Assembly (NCBI GenBank): GCA_963720775.1
Contig: CAVRGR010000007.1
Coordinates: 434,001 to 498,000 of the forward strand
DNA: 64,000 nt
Direction of reading: 5' to 3'
Origin: JAENVT01 sp963720775
GTDB taxonomy: Bacteria > Actinomycetota > Acidimicrobiia > Acidimicrobiales > Ilumatobacteraceae
The notes below the pieces were generated by a model. The model searched no databases, had not been told where the DNA came from, and worked only from the letters and a program-made list of their open reading frames with translations. Positions 42,268 through 51,011 of the stretch are shown piece by piece. The position numbers were made by a program, and so were the translations under genes. Numbering within the stretch: position 1 is the stretch's first letter; each line of letters opens with the position of its first letter.

Positions 42268-44298
42268 GTGACGGAGGCGGCAGCGCCAACGACCGGGGAA
42301 CAGGAGCGTAGTCTCCGCGAGCGAGCCCTGGCCCCCGTCGTCACCAACCTGGCGATCGCCCCGTTGTGGCTGGTTCCGTTCACGGTGTTGGTCAGCCTGC
42401 TCACCAGGGCCCAGAACGACTCGCTCCGATTGCAGATCTGGATCGGATGTTCGTTGGCCGCAACGATCGTCATCGTCGTTGCAGTCGCCGCGTTCCGCAG
42501 GCAGGCGGGTGGACCGACACCCCGCTGGGTCGTGCTGTCGTTGCGAGCAGGCTTGGTGTCGGGAGGTGCCGTCTTCGGAATGACCGCCTGGGTGGCCGGC
42601 CGCGCTCCGATCGAGATGGTCATGCTCTTCGCCGTGTTCCCCACGACGGCGAGTGCAATCGCCGCGATCCTCACCGCGGGTCGGCGCGACATGTATGCCA
42701 GCGTGATCATTCCCATGGCGGCCTTGGCAGCCGTCAGCCTGGCGAAGGAGAGCGACATCCGCCTGCGTGGCCTGGGCCTGTTGTGGGTCTTCTACGCGGG
42801 CGCGCTGACCAGCATCCATTCGAGACTGTCGAAGACGGTGCGCACGGCGATCCTGATGCAGAAGACCACCGAAGACCTGCTCGCCGAGATCGCCGACGAC
42901 CAGGCCAAGTTGACCGAGACCAATGCTCAACTGGCCAGCACCATCGAACAGTTGACGCACCAGGCCACACACGACGCCCTCACCGGGCTGCTCAACCGAC
43001 GAGGTGTGTTCGAGACGTTGGAATCGCTCGTCACCGCTGCGTCGGCGGAGCAACCGGTCGGTGTCCTGTTCCTCGATCTCGACCGCTTCAAGGCGGTCAA
43101 CGACACGCTCGGGCATCGCGGCGGCGACCACTTCCTGCGGATCGTGGCCGATCGAATCGACCGGTGCATCAAGGGAGAAGGCATCGCCGGGCGAATCGGC
43201 GGCGACGAGTTCATCATCGCCCTGCCCGGTGCCGACGAGCGCAAGACGATCGACGTTGGCCGCCAGCTCCAGAGCGCGCTGGGCAATGCGATCCACGCGG
43301 CCGGACGCGAACTGCCGTCTTCGGTGAGCATCGGTATCGCGCACGCGCCCACCCACGGCACCAACGTGAGCGAGTTGTTGGCCAACGCCAACGTCGCTCT
43401 CTACCGGGCCAAGACGGACGGCCGGAGCAGGACTGCTCACTTCGACACCGATCTGGCCGACGAGAACAGGGTGCGCATCGATCTCGAACTGCGGCTGCGG
43501 CGGGCGATCGACGACGGTGACATCGTCCCGTTCTTCCAGCCGGAGCTCGACGCCAGCACCGGCATGATCGTCGGCGCCGAGCTTCTCGCTCGGTGGGTGC
43601 AGCCCAACGGCAGCGTCGTGCCGGCACACGACTTCATGGATCTCGCCGTCAAGGCCGGGCTGCTCGATCGGGTCACCGAGCGCGTGCTCGGCGGCGCTCG
43701 CCGGCAGATCCGCCGGCTGGCGGTGCTCGGCCTGCCGGAAGGCTTCCGGTTCCGCGTCAACCTGGCGCCACATTCGACCGAGCGACGATGGCGCGACAAC
43801 CCGATCGATGAGCTCGTCAGCGGCATCGACCCCAACCTGTTGACGGTCGACATCCGCGAATCGTTCGTCACTGCTGATCTCGCGTCGGCCGCTTCGAATC
43901 TGGCCGCGTTCCGCGCCAGAGGAGGCCGCGTGTGCCTCGACGACTTCGCCCAGGGCGTCTCGTCGCTCAGCATGTTGCGTCGCTTGCCGCTCGACGAAGT
44001 ACGCATCGATCGCATCTCCATCGACACCATCACCACTCATCCGCACGATCGGGCCATCGTTCGATCGATCATCGCCCTGGCCCGTGAGATCGGACTCGAG
44101 GTGACCGCCGACGGCGTGGAGTCCGGAGCTCAGGCCGATGCCCTGATCGCTCTCGGTTGCGTGCGCCAGCAAGGCCATCTCTATGCCGCAGCGCTGCCGG
44201 AGGACGGCTTCGAGAACTTTCTTCTCGGCCGCCTTGCCGAGCAGTACGTGCAGGCATCCGACACGCTTCCGACCTGGAACACACGCGAACTGGGCTGA
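42268..44298 (+). CDS. Membrane GGDEF-EAL c-di-GMP protein with likely inactive EAL
   Basis: 676 residues. Five or so N-terminal membrane helices (for example APLWLVPFTVLVSLL, IWIGCSLAATIVIVVAVAAF, FPTTASAIAAILTAG) precede a coiled linker and a GGDEF domain with an intact active site, RIGGDEFIIAL near residue 312, and DHFLRIVADRID. The EAL domain (about 415-660) keeps ExLxR as GAELLARW, Asn in RVNLAPHS, and DDFAQGVSSLSML. The catalytic Lys position reads EVRIDR (Arg), and the AEGVE glutamate is an Asp (ADGVES). It probably makes c-di-GMP and does not hydrolyse it. Confidence 0.9.
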   Translation: MTEAAAPTTGEQERSLRERALAPVVTNLAIAPLWLVPFTVLVSLLTRAQNDSLRLQIWIGCSLAATIVIVVAVAAFRRQAGGPTPRWVVLSLRAGLVSGGAVFGMTAWVAGRAPIEMVMLFAVFPTTASAIAAILTAGRRDMYASVIIPMAALAAVSLAKESDIRLRGLGLLWVFYAGALTSIHSRLSKTVRTAILMQKTTEDLLAEIADDQAKLTETNAQLASTIEQLTHQATHDALTGLLNRRGVFETLESLVTAASAEQPVGVLFLDLDRFKAVNDTLGHRGGDHFLRIVADRIDRCIKGEGIAGRIGGDEFIIALPGADERKTIDVGRQLQSALGNAIHAAGRELPSSVSIGIAHAPTHGTNVSELLANANVALYRAKTDGRSRTAHFDTDLADENRVRIDLELRLRRAIDDGDIVPFFQPELDASTGMIVGAELLARWVQPNGSVVPAHDFMDLAVKAGLLDRVTERVLGGARRQIRRLAVLGLPEGFRFRVNLAPHSTERRWRDNPIDELVSGIDPNLLTVDIRESFVTADLASAASNLAAFRARGGRVCLDDFAQGVSSLSMLRRLPLDEVRIDRISIDTITTHPHDRAIVRSIIALAREIGLEVTADGVESGAQADALIALGCVRQQGHLYAAALPEDGFENFLLGRLAEQYVQASDTLPTWNTRELG

Positions 44299-44376
44299 GC
44301 CGGTGCGGTGAGTTCGGGGCCCAGTCGGGACCTTGGTGCCTTCCGTGCGTCATCTCCTGTCAGTACCTTTGCATCG

Positions 44377-44934
44377 ATGGTCGGTGTCTCAGTCGTGATG
44401 ATGGAGCGGTTCTGCGCGCTGCTGGCGATCATTGCCGGGGGCGGAGCGATAGCGCTCGTCGTCGCCCGCCTGCTGCCCACCGGCGCCCAACTCATCGACA
44501 TCGTGCGACCGTTCCGGTTGTGGCTGGCCTGGCTGGTCGCCACCGTGGCGATGCTCGGCAGCTTGTACTTCAGCGAAAGTGCCGACTTCACGCCGTGCAA
44601 GTTGTGCTGGTTCCAGCGCATCGCCATGTATCCCCTGGCGTTGCTGTTGCTGATCGCGGCGGTGCGACGAGACCACGGGATCCGCCTCTACGCCATACCC
44701 CTCGCGGCGGTTGGCGCGATCATCTCCACCTACCACTACATCATCGAATGGAATCCTTCGCTCGGCTCCGGCACTTGCGAGATCACCGCCCCGTGCACCG
44801 TGCCATGGTTCCGCCAGTTCGGTTTCATCTCGTTGTCGCTGATGGCACTCTGCGGATTCGCCGCGATCATTTCACTGCTAACCATCGGCGAGAATGCGGA
44901 GCAACCCCCCGACGTATCCGATGAGGACTCATGA
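44377..44934 (+). CDS. DsbB-like disulfide bond formation membrane protein
   Basis: 185 residues from ATG 44377 (44398 is an alternative). Four membrane helices, including LLAIIAGGGAIALVVARLL, LWLAWLVATVAMLGSLYF and a final SLMALCGFAAIISLL. The first periplasmic/quinone-proximal Cys pair is CKLC in FTPCKLCWFQR, and the second is C-x-n-C in SGTCEITAPCTVPW. This is the BdbC/DsbB pattern that passes electrons to quinone. It is translationally coupled to a thioredoxin-like gene that follows. Confidence 0.88.
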   Translation: MVGVSVVMMERFCALLAIIAGGGAIALVVARLLPTGAQLIDIVRPFRLWLAWLVATVAMLGSLYFSESADFTPCKLCWFQRIAMYPLALLLLIAAVRRDHGIRLYAIPLAAVGAIISTYHYIIEWNPSLGSGTCEITAPCTVPWFRQFGFISLSLMALCGFAAIISLLTIGENAEQPPDVSDEDS

Positions 44935-45677
44935 CCAAGCAATCCCCCGCTACTCGCAAATCGCCGGCTGGCAAAGCGTCCCCCGGCAAGAAGGGCAGTT
45001 CGCCGGCCCGCAAGGCTCCGCCGCCCCCTGCGAAGAAGCCGTTGTGGTTGTGGGCCGGCGTGGTCGCCATCATCGCCCTCGCACTCGGAATCGCCGTGTG
45101 GTCGACCACCGGTAACGACAAGAAGGTCACAGAGGGATCCGTCGTCACGGGCAACTCCATCAGCACGCCCGCCGAGACTCAACCGGTCACCATGGTCGGC
45201 ACCGCGCTGCCGCCACCGCCCGAATCGGGGGCCGACACAGCCATCGGTCTCACCGCGCCGACCCTTCACGGCTTCACGTTCGACGGTTCGCCGATCGACA
45301 TCACCCCCGACGACGGGCGGGCCAAGATGGTCGTCTTCTTGGCCCACTGGTGTCCGCACTGCAACAACGAGATCCCCGTGATCCTGCGTTGGGCCGCGAG
45401 CGGCGGGGTGCCGCCGAATCTCGACATCATCGGTGTGTCCACGTCGGTGAGCGCCGATCGCGACAACTATCCGCCGAGCAAGTGGATCGTGGCCAAGGGA
45501 TGGAAGTACCCGATCATGGCCGACAGCTCCAACAACGACGCAGCGAGGGCGTACGGCGTGGCCGGCTTCCCCACGTTCACGATCGTTGGCTCCGACGGCA
45601 AGGTGAAACTGCGATCGTCGGGAGAGTTGGCCGAGACCGAGATCGACGGCCTCGTGGCCCAAGCGCTCACGGGCTGA
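44931..45677 (+). CDS. Membrane-anchored TlpA-like thioredoxin-fold protein
   Basis: 248 residues; ATG overlaps the upstream TGA by 4 nt. A Lys/Pro/Ser-rich cytoplasmic start (SPAGKASPGKKGSSPARKAP), one membrane helix (WLWAGVVAIIALALGIAVW), a linker, then a thioredoxin domain with FLAHWCPHCNNEIPVILRWA (W140-C141-P-H-C144) and cis-Pro near GVAGFPTFTIVGSDG. Likely the extracytoplasmic oxidant or reductant partner of the DsbB-like protein; the CPHC motif is oxidase-type as in DsbA. Confidence 0.9.
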   Translation: MTKQSPATRKSPAGKASPGKKGSSPARKAPPPPAKKPLWLWAGVVAIIALALGIAVWSTTGNDKKVTEGSVVTGNSISTPAETQPVTMVGTALPPPPESGADTAIGLTAPTLHGFTFDGSPIDITPDDGRAKMVVFLAHWCPHCNNEIPVILRWAASGGVPPNLDIIGVSTSVSADRDNYPPSKWIVAKGWKYPIMADSSNNDAARAYGVAGFPTFTIVGSDGKVKLRSSGELAETEIDGLVAQALTG

Positions 45678-45731
45678 CGGGCTCGGGCACCGCATTGCAA
45701 ACGCACCGGTCCGTCATGCTTGACTAGGCCG

Positions 45732-46472
45732 ATGTCATTCGAAGAGCCGCCGCGTCCTGTTCTCCTGACCGACGAGTTGCGCGCGCAGCTCAACTCGGTG
45801 TCGACTGCGACCCTCACCGGGCAGCTGCAGCGCAAGGGCATCCGCTCGACGTTCCTCAGCGGGTTGAAGCCGATCAAGCCGGGCCAACGCATGCTCGGCT
45901 ACGCACACACGCTGCGCTATGTGCCGCTGCGCGAAGACCTCAACTCGCACTACACGTCCGGGCAGAACGCACAACGGCGGGCAATCGAGAGCATGGCTCC
46001 GGAGGAGGTGTTGGTGATGGAGGCGCGCGGCGTGCCCGACGCCGGCACGTTCGGCGATGTGTTCGCACTCCGTTCGCTGCGCCGCGGGGCAACGGGCATC
46101 ATCACCGATGGCGCGGTGCGCGACACGCCGGCGGTCGCCGCTCTCGACATACCCGTGTACCACCTCGCCTCTCACGCATCGACCTTTGGTCGCATGCACA
46201 TGCCGCTCGAGCATCAGGTTCCCATCGCCTGCGCGGGTGTGTTCGTGATGCCGGGCGACATCATCGTCGGCGATGGCGAGGGCGCAGTCGTCATCCCTCC
46301 CTTGCTCGTGGTCGAGCTCGCCGCGGCGTCGGTTCAGCAAGAGGCCGAAGAGACCTGGGCACTGGAACGCGTCGATGCCGGCGAGAGCACGATCGGTGTG
46401 TTCCCGGTGTCGAAGGATCGGCGCGCCGAGTTCGAGGCTTGGAATGCAGCCCGCCAAGGGAACGGTCAGTGA
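45732..46472 (+). CDS. RraA-like / HMG aldolase family protein
   Basis: 246 residues from ATG 45732 (TTG at 45720 possible). RraA fold motifs: VSTATLTGQLQRKGIR, a G-x-A-x-T pattern in GYAHTLRYVPL, DVFALRSLRRGATGIITDGA with the metal-binding D, and MPGDIIVGDGEGAVVIPPLL. Such proteins act as 4-hydroxy-4-methyl-2-oxoglutarate or oxaloacetate-type aldolases/decarboxylases, or as RNase E inhibitors in enterics. With RidA and a keto-acid hydratase next door, a role in keto-acid catabolism is favoured. Confidence 0.85.
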   Translation: MSFEEPPRPVLLTDELRAQLNSVSTATLTGQLQRKGIRSTFLSGLKPIKPGQRMLGYAHTLRYVPLREDLNSHYTSGQNAQRRAIESMAPEEVLVMEARGVPDAGTFGDVFALRSLRRGATGIITDGAVRDTPAVAALDIPVYHLASHASTFGRMHMPLEHQVPIACAGVFVMPGDIIVGDGEGAVVIPPLLVVELAAASVQQEAEETWALERVDAGESTIGVFPVSKDRRAEFEAWNAARQGNGQ

Positions 46473-46852
46473 CGATGGCACGCCAGTCGATCGACATCCC
46501 CAGCTTCACCCACGCGAACCCGATTCCGGGTGCTGCGCGCATCGGGCCGCTGCTGGTCTCCAGCGTGATTGCCGGGCGCGACCCGGGCGCCAGCACCGTT
46601 CCCGAGTCCGCCGAGGCACAGTACGTCAACCTGTTCCATCACATCGGCCAGTGCCTCACCGCGGCCGGTGCCGATTGGCGCCACGTCGCCCGCATCACCT
46701 TCTTCGTTCCCGACATCGCCTTCCGCGACGCCTGCAACCCCGTCTGGGTTCGGTACTTCCCCGACGCCGACTCGCGTCCGGCGCGGCACACGCAGGTGAT
46801 CGCCGGTTCGAAGATCGCCAGCTGCGAGTTCATCGCCTACATCGACGATTGA
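46469..46852 (+). CDS. RidA/YjgF-family enamine deaminase
   Basis: 127 residues from GTG 46469 (GTGA overlap with the RraA-like stop; ATG 46475 is an alternative). The RidA trimer fold is shown by FTHANPIPGAARIGPLLVSS, FHHIGQCLTAAGADWRHVAR and the C-terminal PARHTQVIAGSKIASCEFIA. Members hydrolyse reactive enamine/imine intermediates. The usual catalytic Arg is present in the RHTQV region. Coupled with the RraA-like gene. Confidence 0.88.
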   Translation: MTMARQSIDIPSFTHANPIPGAARIGPLLVSSVIAGRDPGASTVPESAEAQYVNLFHHIGQCLTAAGADWRHVARITFFVPDIAFRDACNPVWVRYFPDADSRPARHTQVIAGSKIASCEFIAYIDD

Positions 46853-46864
46853 TCGTTTTCGTGC

Positions 46865-47659
46865 TCAGCGGGCGCGGAACGTGACCTCGCCGAGACCGTT
46901 GAACAAGGCCTCGACGTTGTCGCCGACCTGGAACGGGATTGCCTTGATGAAGGAACCCGACAGGATCACGTGACCGGCCTGCGGGGTGACGCCGTACTCG
47001 TGGAGCTTGTTGGCCAGCCAGGCGACGGCGTTGATCGGGTTACCCATCACGGCACGGGCCATGCCGCTCTCTTCGATGTCGCCATTGATCGACAAGGTTG
47101 CACCGACGTTGCGAACGTCGATGTCGTTCAACTTGGTCGGGTTGGCGCCAAGGATCACGAGACCACAGGCTGCCGCGTCGGAGATGCTGTCGATCAGCGT
47201 GTTGGGCCCGCGACCCTTTTGGCGCGTGTCGACGATCTCGATGCTCGGCAGTACGAAGTCGGTGGCCCTGATGACGTCGGCGATGGTGATGGCCGGCCCC
47301 TGGAGCGGCTCCTTGAGTACGAACGCAAGCTCTACTTCGACCAGCGGGCGGTTCATCGTGCTGCGCGGGATGACGCTGCCTTCCATGATGAACCAGTTGT
47401 CGAACATCGTGCCGTAGTCGGGCTCGGTGGCGTTGGTGAGCGTCCGCATCGCCTTCGACGTGAGGCCGATCTTGTGGCCCTTGATCACTCGTCCATCGGC
47501 AACTTTGAGAGCGGTGACTGCCTGCGAGATGCGGTACGCGTCTTCGATGTCGGCGTTGGCGTACGTCTCGGAGATCGGCGTGATCGGGATGTTGTCGAGC
47601 TCGGCCTGGTAGAGCGCCTGAGCTGCGGTGGCGACGTCGGAGTCGGAGAGGTTGGGCAC
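46865..47659 (-). CDS. 2-oxo-hepta-4-ene-1,7-dioate/2-keto-4-pentenoate hydratase
   Basis: 264 residues. FAH-superfamily hydratase motifs: RVIKGHKIGLTSKAMRTLT, NRPLVEVELAFVLKEPLQGP with the E-x-E metal ligands, and NDIDVRNVGATLSINGDI. The HpaH/MhpD family hydrates dienol acids from meta-cleavage of aromatic rings. Convergent with the RidA gene but functionally close to it and RraA; no ring-cleavage dioxygenase is in the window. Confidence 0.9.
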   Translation of the reverse strand: MPNLSDSDVATAAQALYQAELDNIPITPISETYANADIEDAYRISQAVTALKVADGRVIKGHKIGLTSKAMRTLTNATEPDYGTMFDNWFIMEGSVIPRSTMNRPLVEVELAFVLKEPLQGPAITIADVIRATDFVLPSIEIVDTRQKGRGPNTLIDSISDAAACGLVILGANPTKLNDIDVRNVGATLSINGDIEESGMARAVMGNPINAVAWLANKLHEYGVTPQAGHVILSGSFIKAIPFQVGDNVEALFNGLGEVTFRAR

Positions 47660-47676
47660 GGCGCGAACCTAGCGGG

Positions 47677-48249
47677 TCAGGCAGAACGCCCCAATGCCGC
47701 GAGCAGACTTGCTTGTGCGCCGTCGCCGGGCTGGGCAGCTCGTGCCACGCCGAATGCACCGCTCGCTTGCATCGGTTCCAGCTGCGGCCGCAACACCTCC
47801 CAGCAGGCGTCGACGAGTTGCGGATCGAGGTCGGTCGACTGGCCCGTGGCGGTGGCCAGATCCCAGCCGTGGATCAACACGTCGAGGAAACGGTGGCCGG
47901 CGTAGATCGACCCGGGCACCGGCCCGTACGACACCGCGCACGGGCGGTCGAGTGCGCCGGACGCCTCGAACGTCGCCGCCGCGGCTTCGGACGAGCGGTC
48001 GTAGGCAGCGAGCGGATCGGCACTGAGGATGTCGCCGTCGAGTGCCGTCCCGACATCGGCGATCGTGCGACCGCTGCCGAGCTCGGCCGCCCACAGATTG
48101 CCGGCGACGATGTGATTGAGGAGCTCGCGAACCGTCCAGCCCTCGCACGGAGTCGGTGAACCCCACTGCGCGTCGCTGATCGCGGCGACGTAACGACGGG
48201 TGTTGTCCAAGGCTTGCCGATGGAGCGCGGCGATGTCGGGGGTGCTCAT
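47677..48249 (-). CDS. TIGR03086-type DinB-like metal-binding protein
   Basis: 190 residues from ATG 48249. The family's hallmarks are TPDIAALHRQALDNTRRYVA, SPTPCEGWTVRELLNHIVAG and YAGHRFLDVLIHGWDLATAT, with three His residues expected to bind a metal as in mycothiol-dependent maleylpyruvate isomerase. It lies immediately after a SnoaL-like gene (stop TGA at 48252-48254), suggesting an operon. Confidence 0.88.
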   Translation of the reverse strand: MSTPDIAALHRQALDNTRRYVAAISDAQWGSPTPCEGWTVRELLNHIVAGNLWAAELGSGRTIADVGTALDGDILSADPLAAYDRSSEAAAATFEASGALDRPCAVSYGPVPGSIYAGHRFLDVLIHGWDLATATGQSTDLDPQLVDACWEVLRPQLEPMQASGAFGVARAAQPGDGAQASLLAALGRSA

Positions 48250-48251
48250 CG

Positions 48252-48602
48252 TCACCCCTTGACGTAGGCGACCTTTTCGGCCACCAGTCCGTCGCGGACT
48301 CGGAACAGATCGACGCCGCGAATGTGGCCGCCGTTCCAGCTGTAGCACCAACGCTCGATCACGCGGTCGCCGCACACGATCGAATCCTCGACCTCGAAGT
48401 GACTGTCGGTGTCGCCGAAGATCGGTTGCCAGGCGAGCCGGATCTCGTCGCGACCTTTGTGTTGCACGCCGTCGGGCGCCGGGCCCGTGGCTTCGAACAC
48501 GCAATCGTCGGTGATCATCGAAAGCGCTGTCTCGAGGTCGTGCGCGCCCCAAGCGGCGCCGAAGGCGGCGACCACCGAGGCGGTATCGGCTTCATCCTTC
48601 AC
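48252..48602 (-). CDS. SnoaL-like / NTF2-superfamily protein
   Basis: 116 residues. Typical cone-fold start DTASVVAAFGAAWGAHDLET, then ALSMITDDCVFEATGPAP, GRDEIRLAWQPIF, and a terminal strand GVDLFRVRDGLVAEKVAYVK. Such proteins are isomerases, hydrolases or simple ligand-binding proteins. Divergent from the TetR gene and likely regulated by it. Confidence 0.85.
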   Translation of the reverse strand: MKDEADTASVVAAFGAAWGAHDLETALSMITDDCVFEATGPAPDGVQHKGRDEIRLAWQPIFGDTDSHFEVEDSIVCGDRVIERWCYSWNGGHIRGVDLFRVRDGLVAEKVAYVKG

Positions 48603-48652
48603 ATCGAGCCCCCTTGCTCGTTCGGTTGACTGCTCCGCACTCGCTGGGATAC

Positions 48653-48668
48653 CTTACCTATCAGTAAG
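48653..48668. promoter_or_regulatory. Candidate TetR operator in divergent promoter region
   Basis: cttac-ctatca-gtaag is an inverted repeat, followed by an extra gtaagt (48668-48673 region). It lies between the SnoaL-like and TetR starts, and the similar TTAC-n-GTAA motif is common for TetR repressors of this type. Binding is inferred. Confidence 0.5.
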
Positions 48669-48689
48669 TAAGTTGGTCAAGGGGTGATC

Positions 48690-49271
48690 GTGAGCAGCGA
48701 AAAGGGAGTGGCCGTCGACACCGCCGAGAAGGTGCTCGATGTCGCCGAGCACCTCGTGCAGGTCAGAGGCTTCAACGGTGTCAGCTACGCCGACATCGCC
48801 GCCGAACTCGGCATCACCAAGGCCGCGCTGCACTACCACTTCGCCAGCAAGGCCGATCTCGGCCAGGCGCTGATCAATCGATACACGACTCGCTTCGAGG
48901 CCGCACTCGCCGAGATCGATCAGCAATTGGGCGATGCGCCGTCGAAGATCTCCGCGTACGCCGAGATCTACGTCGGCGTGCTGCAGCAGCAACGCATGTG
49001 CTTGTGCGGCATGTTGGCGGCCGAGTACCAGACGTTGCCAGCGGCCATGCGTGACGCGGTCGTGCAGTTCTTCGACATCAACGAGAGGTGGTTGGAACGT
49101 GTGCTCGACGATGGGCAGCGCGCCGGCACCGTGCGACCGCGTGGATCAACGGGCGAGGCAGCGCGTGTCGTCATCAGCACGCTGGAAGGGGCGATGCTCG
49201 TGGCCAGACTGCACGACGATCCCTCACGGCTCGAGGCGGCGAAGGACCAGTTGTTGGCCCGGCTCGATTAG
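48690..49271 (+). CDS. TetR-family transcriptional regulator
   Basis: 193 residues from GTG 48690, with AAGGGG ahead (GTG 48684 is an alternative). The HTH is GVSYADIAAELGITKAALHYHFASKADLG in order of helix 2, turn and helix 3, and the C-terminal ligand-binding part includes ISAYAEIYVGVLQQQRMCLC and the TetR_C_33-like segment EYQTLPAAMRDAVVQFF. Divergent from the SnoaL/TIGR03086 genes. Confidence 0.9.
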   Translation: MSSEKGVAVDTAEKVLDVAEHLVQVRGFNGVSYADIAAELGITKAALHYHFASKADLGQALINRYTTRFEAALAEIDQQLGDAPSKISAYAEIYVGVLQQQRMCLCGMLAAEYQTLPAAMRDAVVQFFDINERWLERVLDDGQRAGTVRPRGSTGEAARVVISTLEGAMLVARLHDDPSRLEAAKDQLLARLD

Positions 49272-49284
49272 CGGAGCTGCCGCG

Positions 49285-50037
49285 TCATCCGGCCAGTGTC
49301 TTCATTCGCTGCGATTGCCACTTCGGTGGAACGTGCAATTCAGATTCGGCACGGAGCAGACCGCGTGAGGCGATCCCGATTGCCGTCGACCGGTACCTGT
49401 AGCCGACGCGGGAGTAGTGGACGTGGTCGTGGGCCATCCAGCGTTGGTTCTCTTCGGCAAACGACGCCCAGTCGTACACGAGCATCTCGCCGGCACGTTC
49501 GTCGGCCGCAGCGGCGAGCGCCGAGTTCCAAGCCACTTGCAGAGGTCGAGCCTCGGGCAGGTACACGTTGATCCACATCACCGTGTGGCCGTAACCGATG
49601 TGGTCCATCATCTGCCGAATCACGTCGGCCTGCTTCGCCCGCGAGTAGATCACCGCATCGTTGGTGCCGAGCGCAACGATCCACGCGGGGGTGTCTCCCG
49701 ACGCGGCACGGATGGCGTCGACCGCGGTCAGGCCCGTGTGCTGATCGGCCCTGACCTTCGTGCGCACACCGCGGCTGCCGAACGCGTCGATTGCCGAATG
49801 CGACCACCCGGCAACGGCGAGGTCATCTGCCTGGAACGGCAACGTGCCCACGGTCAACGAATCGCCGACCATCGAGATACGTGGAAGGGTCGTGACCGGC
49901 CCCGGAGCCGCGTTCGCCCGGCCGGCGCCCAGAAGTTCCAGCGCGGCCCACGACCCGATCGCGGCGGTGATCCCCGCGCGCAGAACTTGTCGGCGTGTCG
50001 ACAGTTGGGGAAGAGATGGGGGCAACACGGGTAACAA
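49285..50037 (-). CDS. Tat-exported SGNH/GDSL-type esterase
   Basis: 250 residues. A twin-arginine-like start with STRRQVLRAGITAAIGSW and ANA cleavage region around residue 43. The SGNH blocks are ISMVGDSLTVGTLPF (Ser), IVALGTNDAV (Asn) and MAHDHVHYSRVGYRYR (Asp/His). Probably a secreted lipase/esterase or acyl-hydrolase acting in the cell envelope. Confidence 0.85.
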   Translation of the reverse strand: MLPVLPPSLPQLSTRRQVLRAGITAAIGSWAALELLGAGRANAAPGPVTTLPRISMVGDSLTVGTLPFQADDLAVAGWSHSAIDAFGSRGVRTKVRADQHTGLTAVDAIRAASGDTPAWIVALGTNDAVIYSRAKQADVIRQMMDHIGYGHTVMWINVYLPEARPLQVAWNSALAAAADERAGEMLVYDWASFAEENQRWMAHDHVHYSRVGYRYRSTAIGIASRGLLRAESELHVPPKWQSQRMKTLAG

Positions 50038-50306
50038 CCTGCAGAAAATAGTTGTGAACTAGCTCGGGAACGGGATCAGGGTGCCCGAGCAACACGGGGA
50101 TTGATCAATCCTACGGCGGCCTGCCATCGGAGTTCGGTCAGGTCACTATGCTTTTGGGGCTCGAGAAGCCTGTCCACGTGCACGAACTTGACCTCCGAAC
50201 GGCCGAGACTGCCCGTCGCCGGGTGATTGGCGAAGGGCCAGGCGAGCCGCTACCGTCGGCGAAGTCGGCGGCACACCGGCGCCGGCTCGGTTCAGGGGGT
50301 GGCTGT

Positions 50307-50780
50307 ATGGGCCTGTTGTCGCGTCGATCGCTGTTCACCGGACTCGGAGGAGCCGCGGCTGCCACCGCAGCCCTCCAACTCCCCGTCCGATCGGCAACAG
50401 CTGCGCCGGCGGGCGCGACCGTGTCGCTGGTGGCGCCTCCGCTCCGGCTGGTCGACACCCGCACCGACGGACCCGGCAAGATCTCTGCCGGTCACCCGCT
50501 CGACACGTTCGTCGACGGGCTCATCGGCGAGGGAGTCGTCGGCGCGGTGGTCAACCTCACCGTGACCGACACCGAGGGATCGGGGTTCCTCGTCGCCACC
50601 GCCGACAACGCCACAGCTCCCAACCCGACATCGAACCTGAACTGGAGCGCGACGGGTCTGACCCTGGCCAATCTGGCGATCGTGCCAGCGATCGGGACGA
50701 GAGGGATCACGGTGAGCGTCGGCGGACCGGGCCGCACCCACATCGTCGTCGATCTCTTCGGGCTCCTCATCCAGCCGTGA
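50307..50780 (+). CDS. Tat-signal protein with DTR-type surface domain
   Basis: 157 residues from ATG 50307. It starts LLSRRSLFTGLGGAAAATAA (twin Arg) with an A-A-P cleavage region. The remaining ~120 residues form one module resembling the subtilase's C-terminal repeats: RLVDTRTDGPG, VNLTVTDTEGSGFLVATAD, TSNLNW, and ending IVVDLFGLL. It therefore is a stand-alone copy of that module, exported. Function unknown; surface binding is possible. Confidence 0.7.
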   Translation: MGLLSRRSLFTGLGGAAAATAALQLPVRSATAAPAGATVSLVAPPLRLVDTRTDGPGKISAGHPLDTFVDGLIGEGVVGAVVNLTVTDTEGSGFLVATADNATAPNPTSNLNWSATGLTLANLAIVPAIGTRGITVSVGGPGRTHIVVDLFGLLIQP

Positions 50781-50835
50781 CCACACGCCCGGACGGCGAC
50801 AAGGCGGTTGCCCCCACTGAGCAGGGGCTTTGCGG

Positions 50836-50918
50836 TGGGCGAGGGGGGACTTGAACCCCCACATCCTTTCGAATACTAGCACCTGAAGCTAGCGCGTCTG
50901 CCATTTCGCCACTCGCCC
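50836..50918 (-). tRNA. tRNA-Leu (anticodon CAG)
   Basis: Minus-strand cloverleaf of 83 nt. The acceptor is gggcgag/ctcgccc; the anticodon stem ctagc/gctag surrounds a loop with CAG; there is a long variable arm; the T arm contains gttcaagtcc. Discriminator A; CCA is not fully encoded. Class II structure agrees with leucine. Confidence 0.93.
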
Positions 50919-50971
50919 GAGTAGACGTCCAACGCTAGCAATCCCCACCCTCACCCCCAACACCGATTGCA

Positions 50972-51011
50972 TGGGCGCGAAACCGGAACCACCAGTTCCG
51001 AAGCGGCGCCC
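50972..51011. repeat. Palindromic repeat family 2, copy 1
   Basis: tgggcgcg...ggaac-cacca-gttcc...ggcgccc: inner 5-bp and outer arms around a 5-nt loop. Lies between tRNA-Leu and fhaA. Confidence 0.7.

Noticed and set aside
42214..44178. 654-codon minus-strand frame
   Set aside because: Lies opposite the GGDEF-EAL gene, which has intact motifs; no domain in the reverse product.
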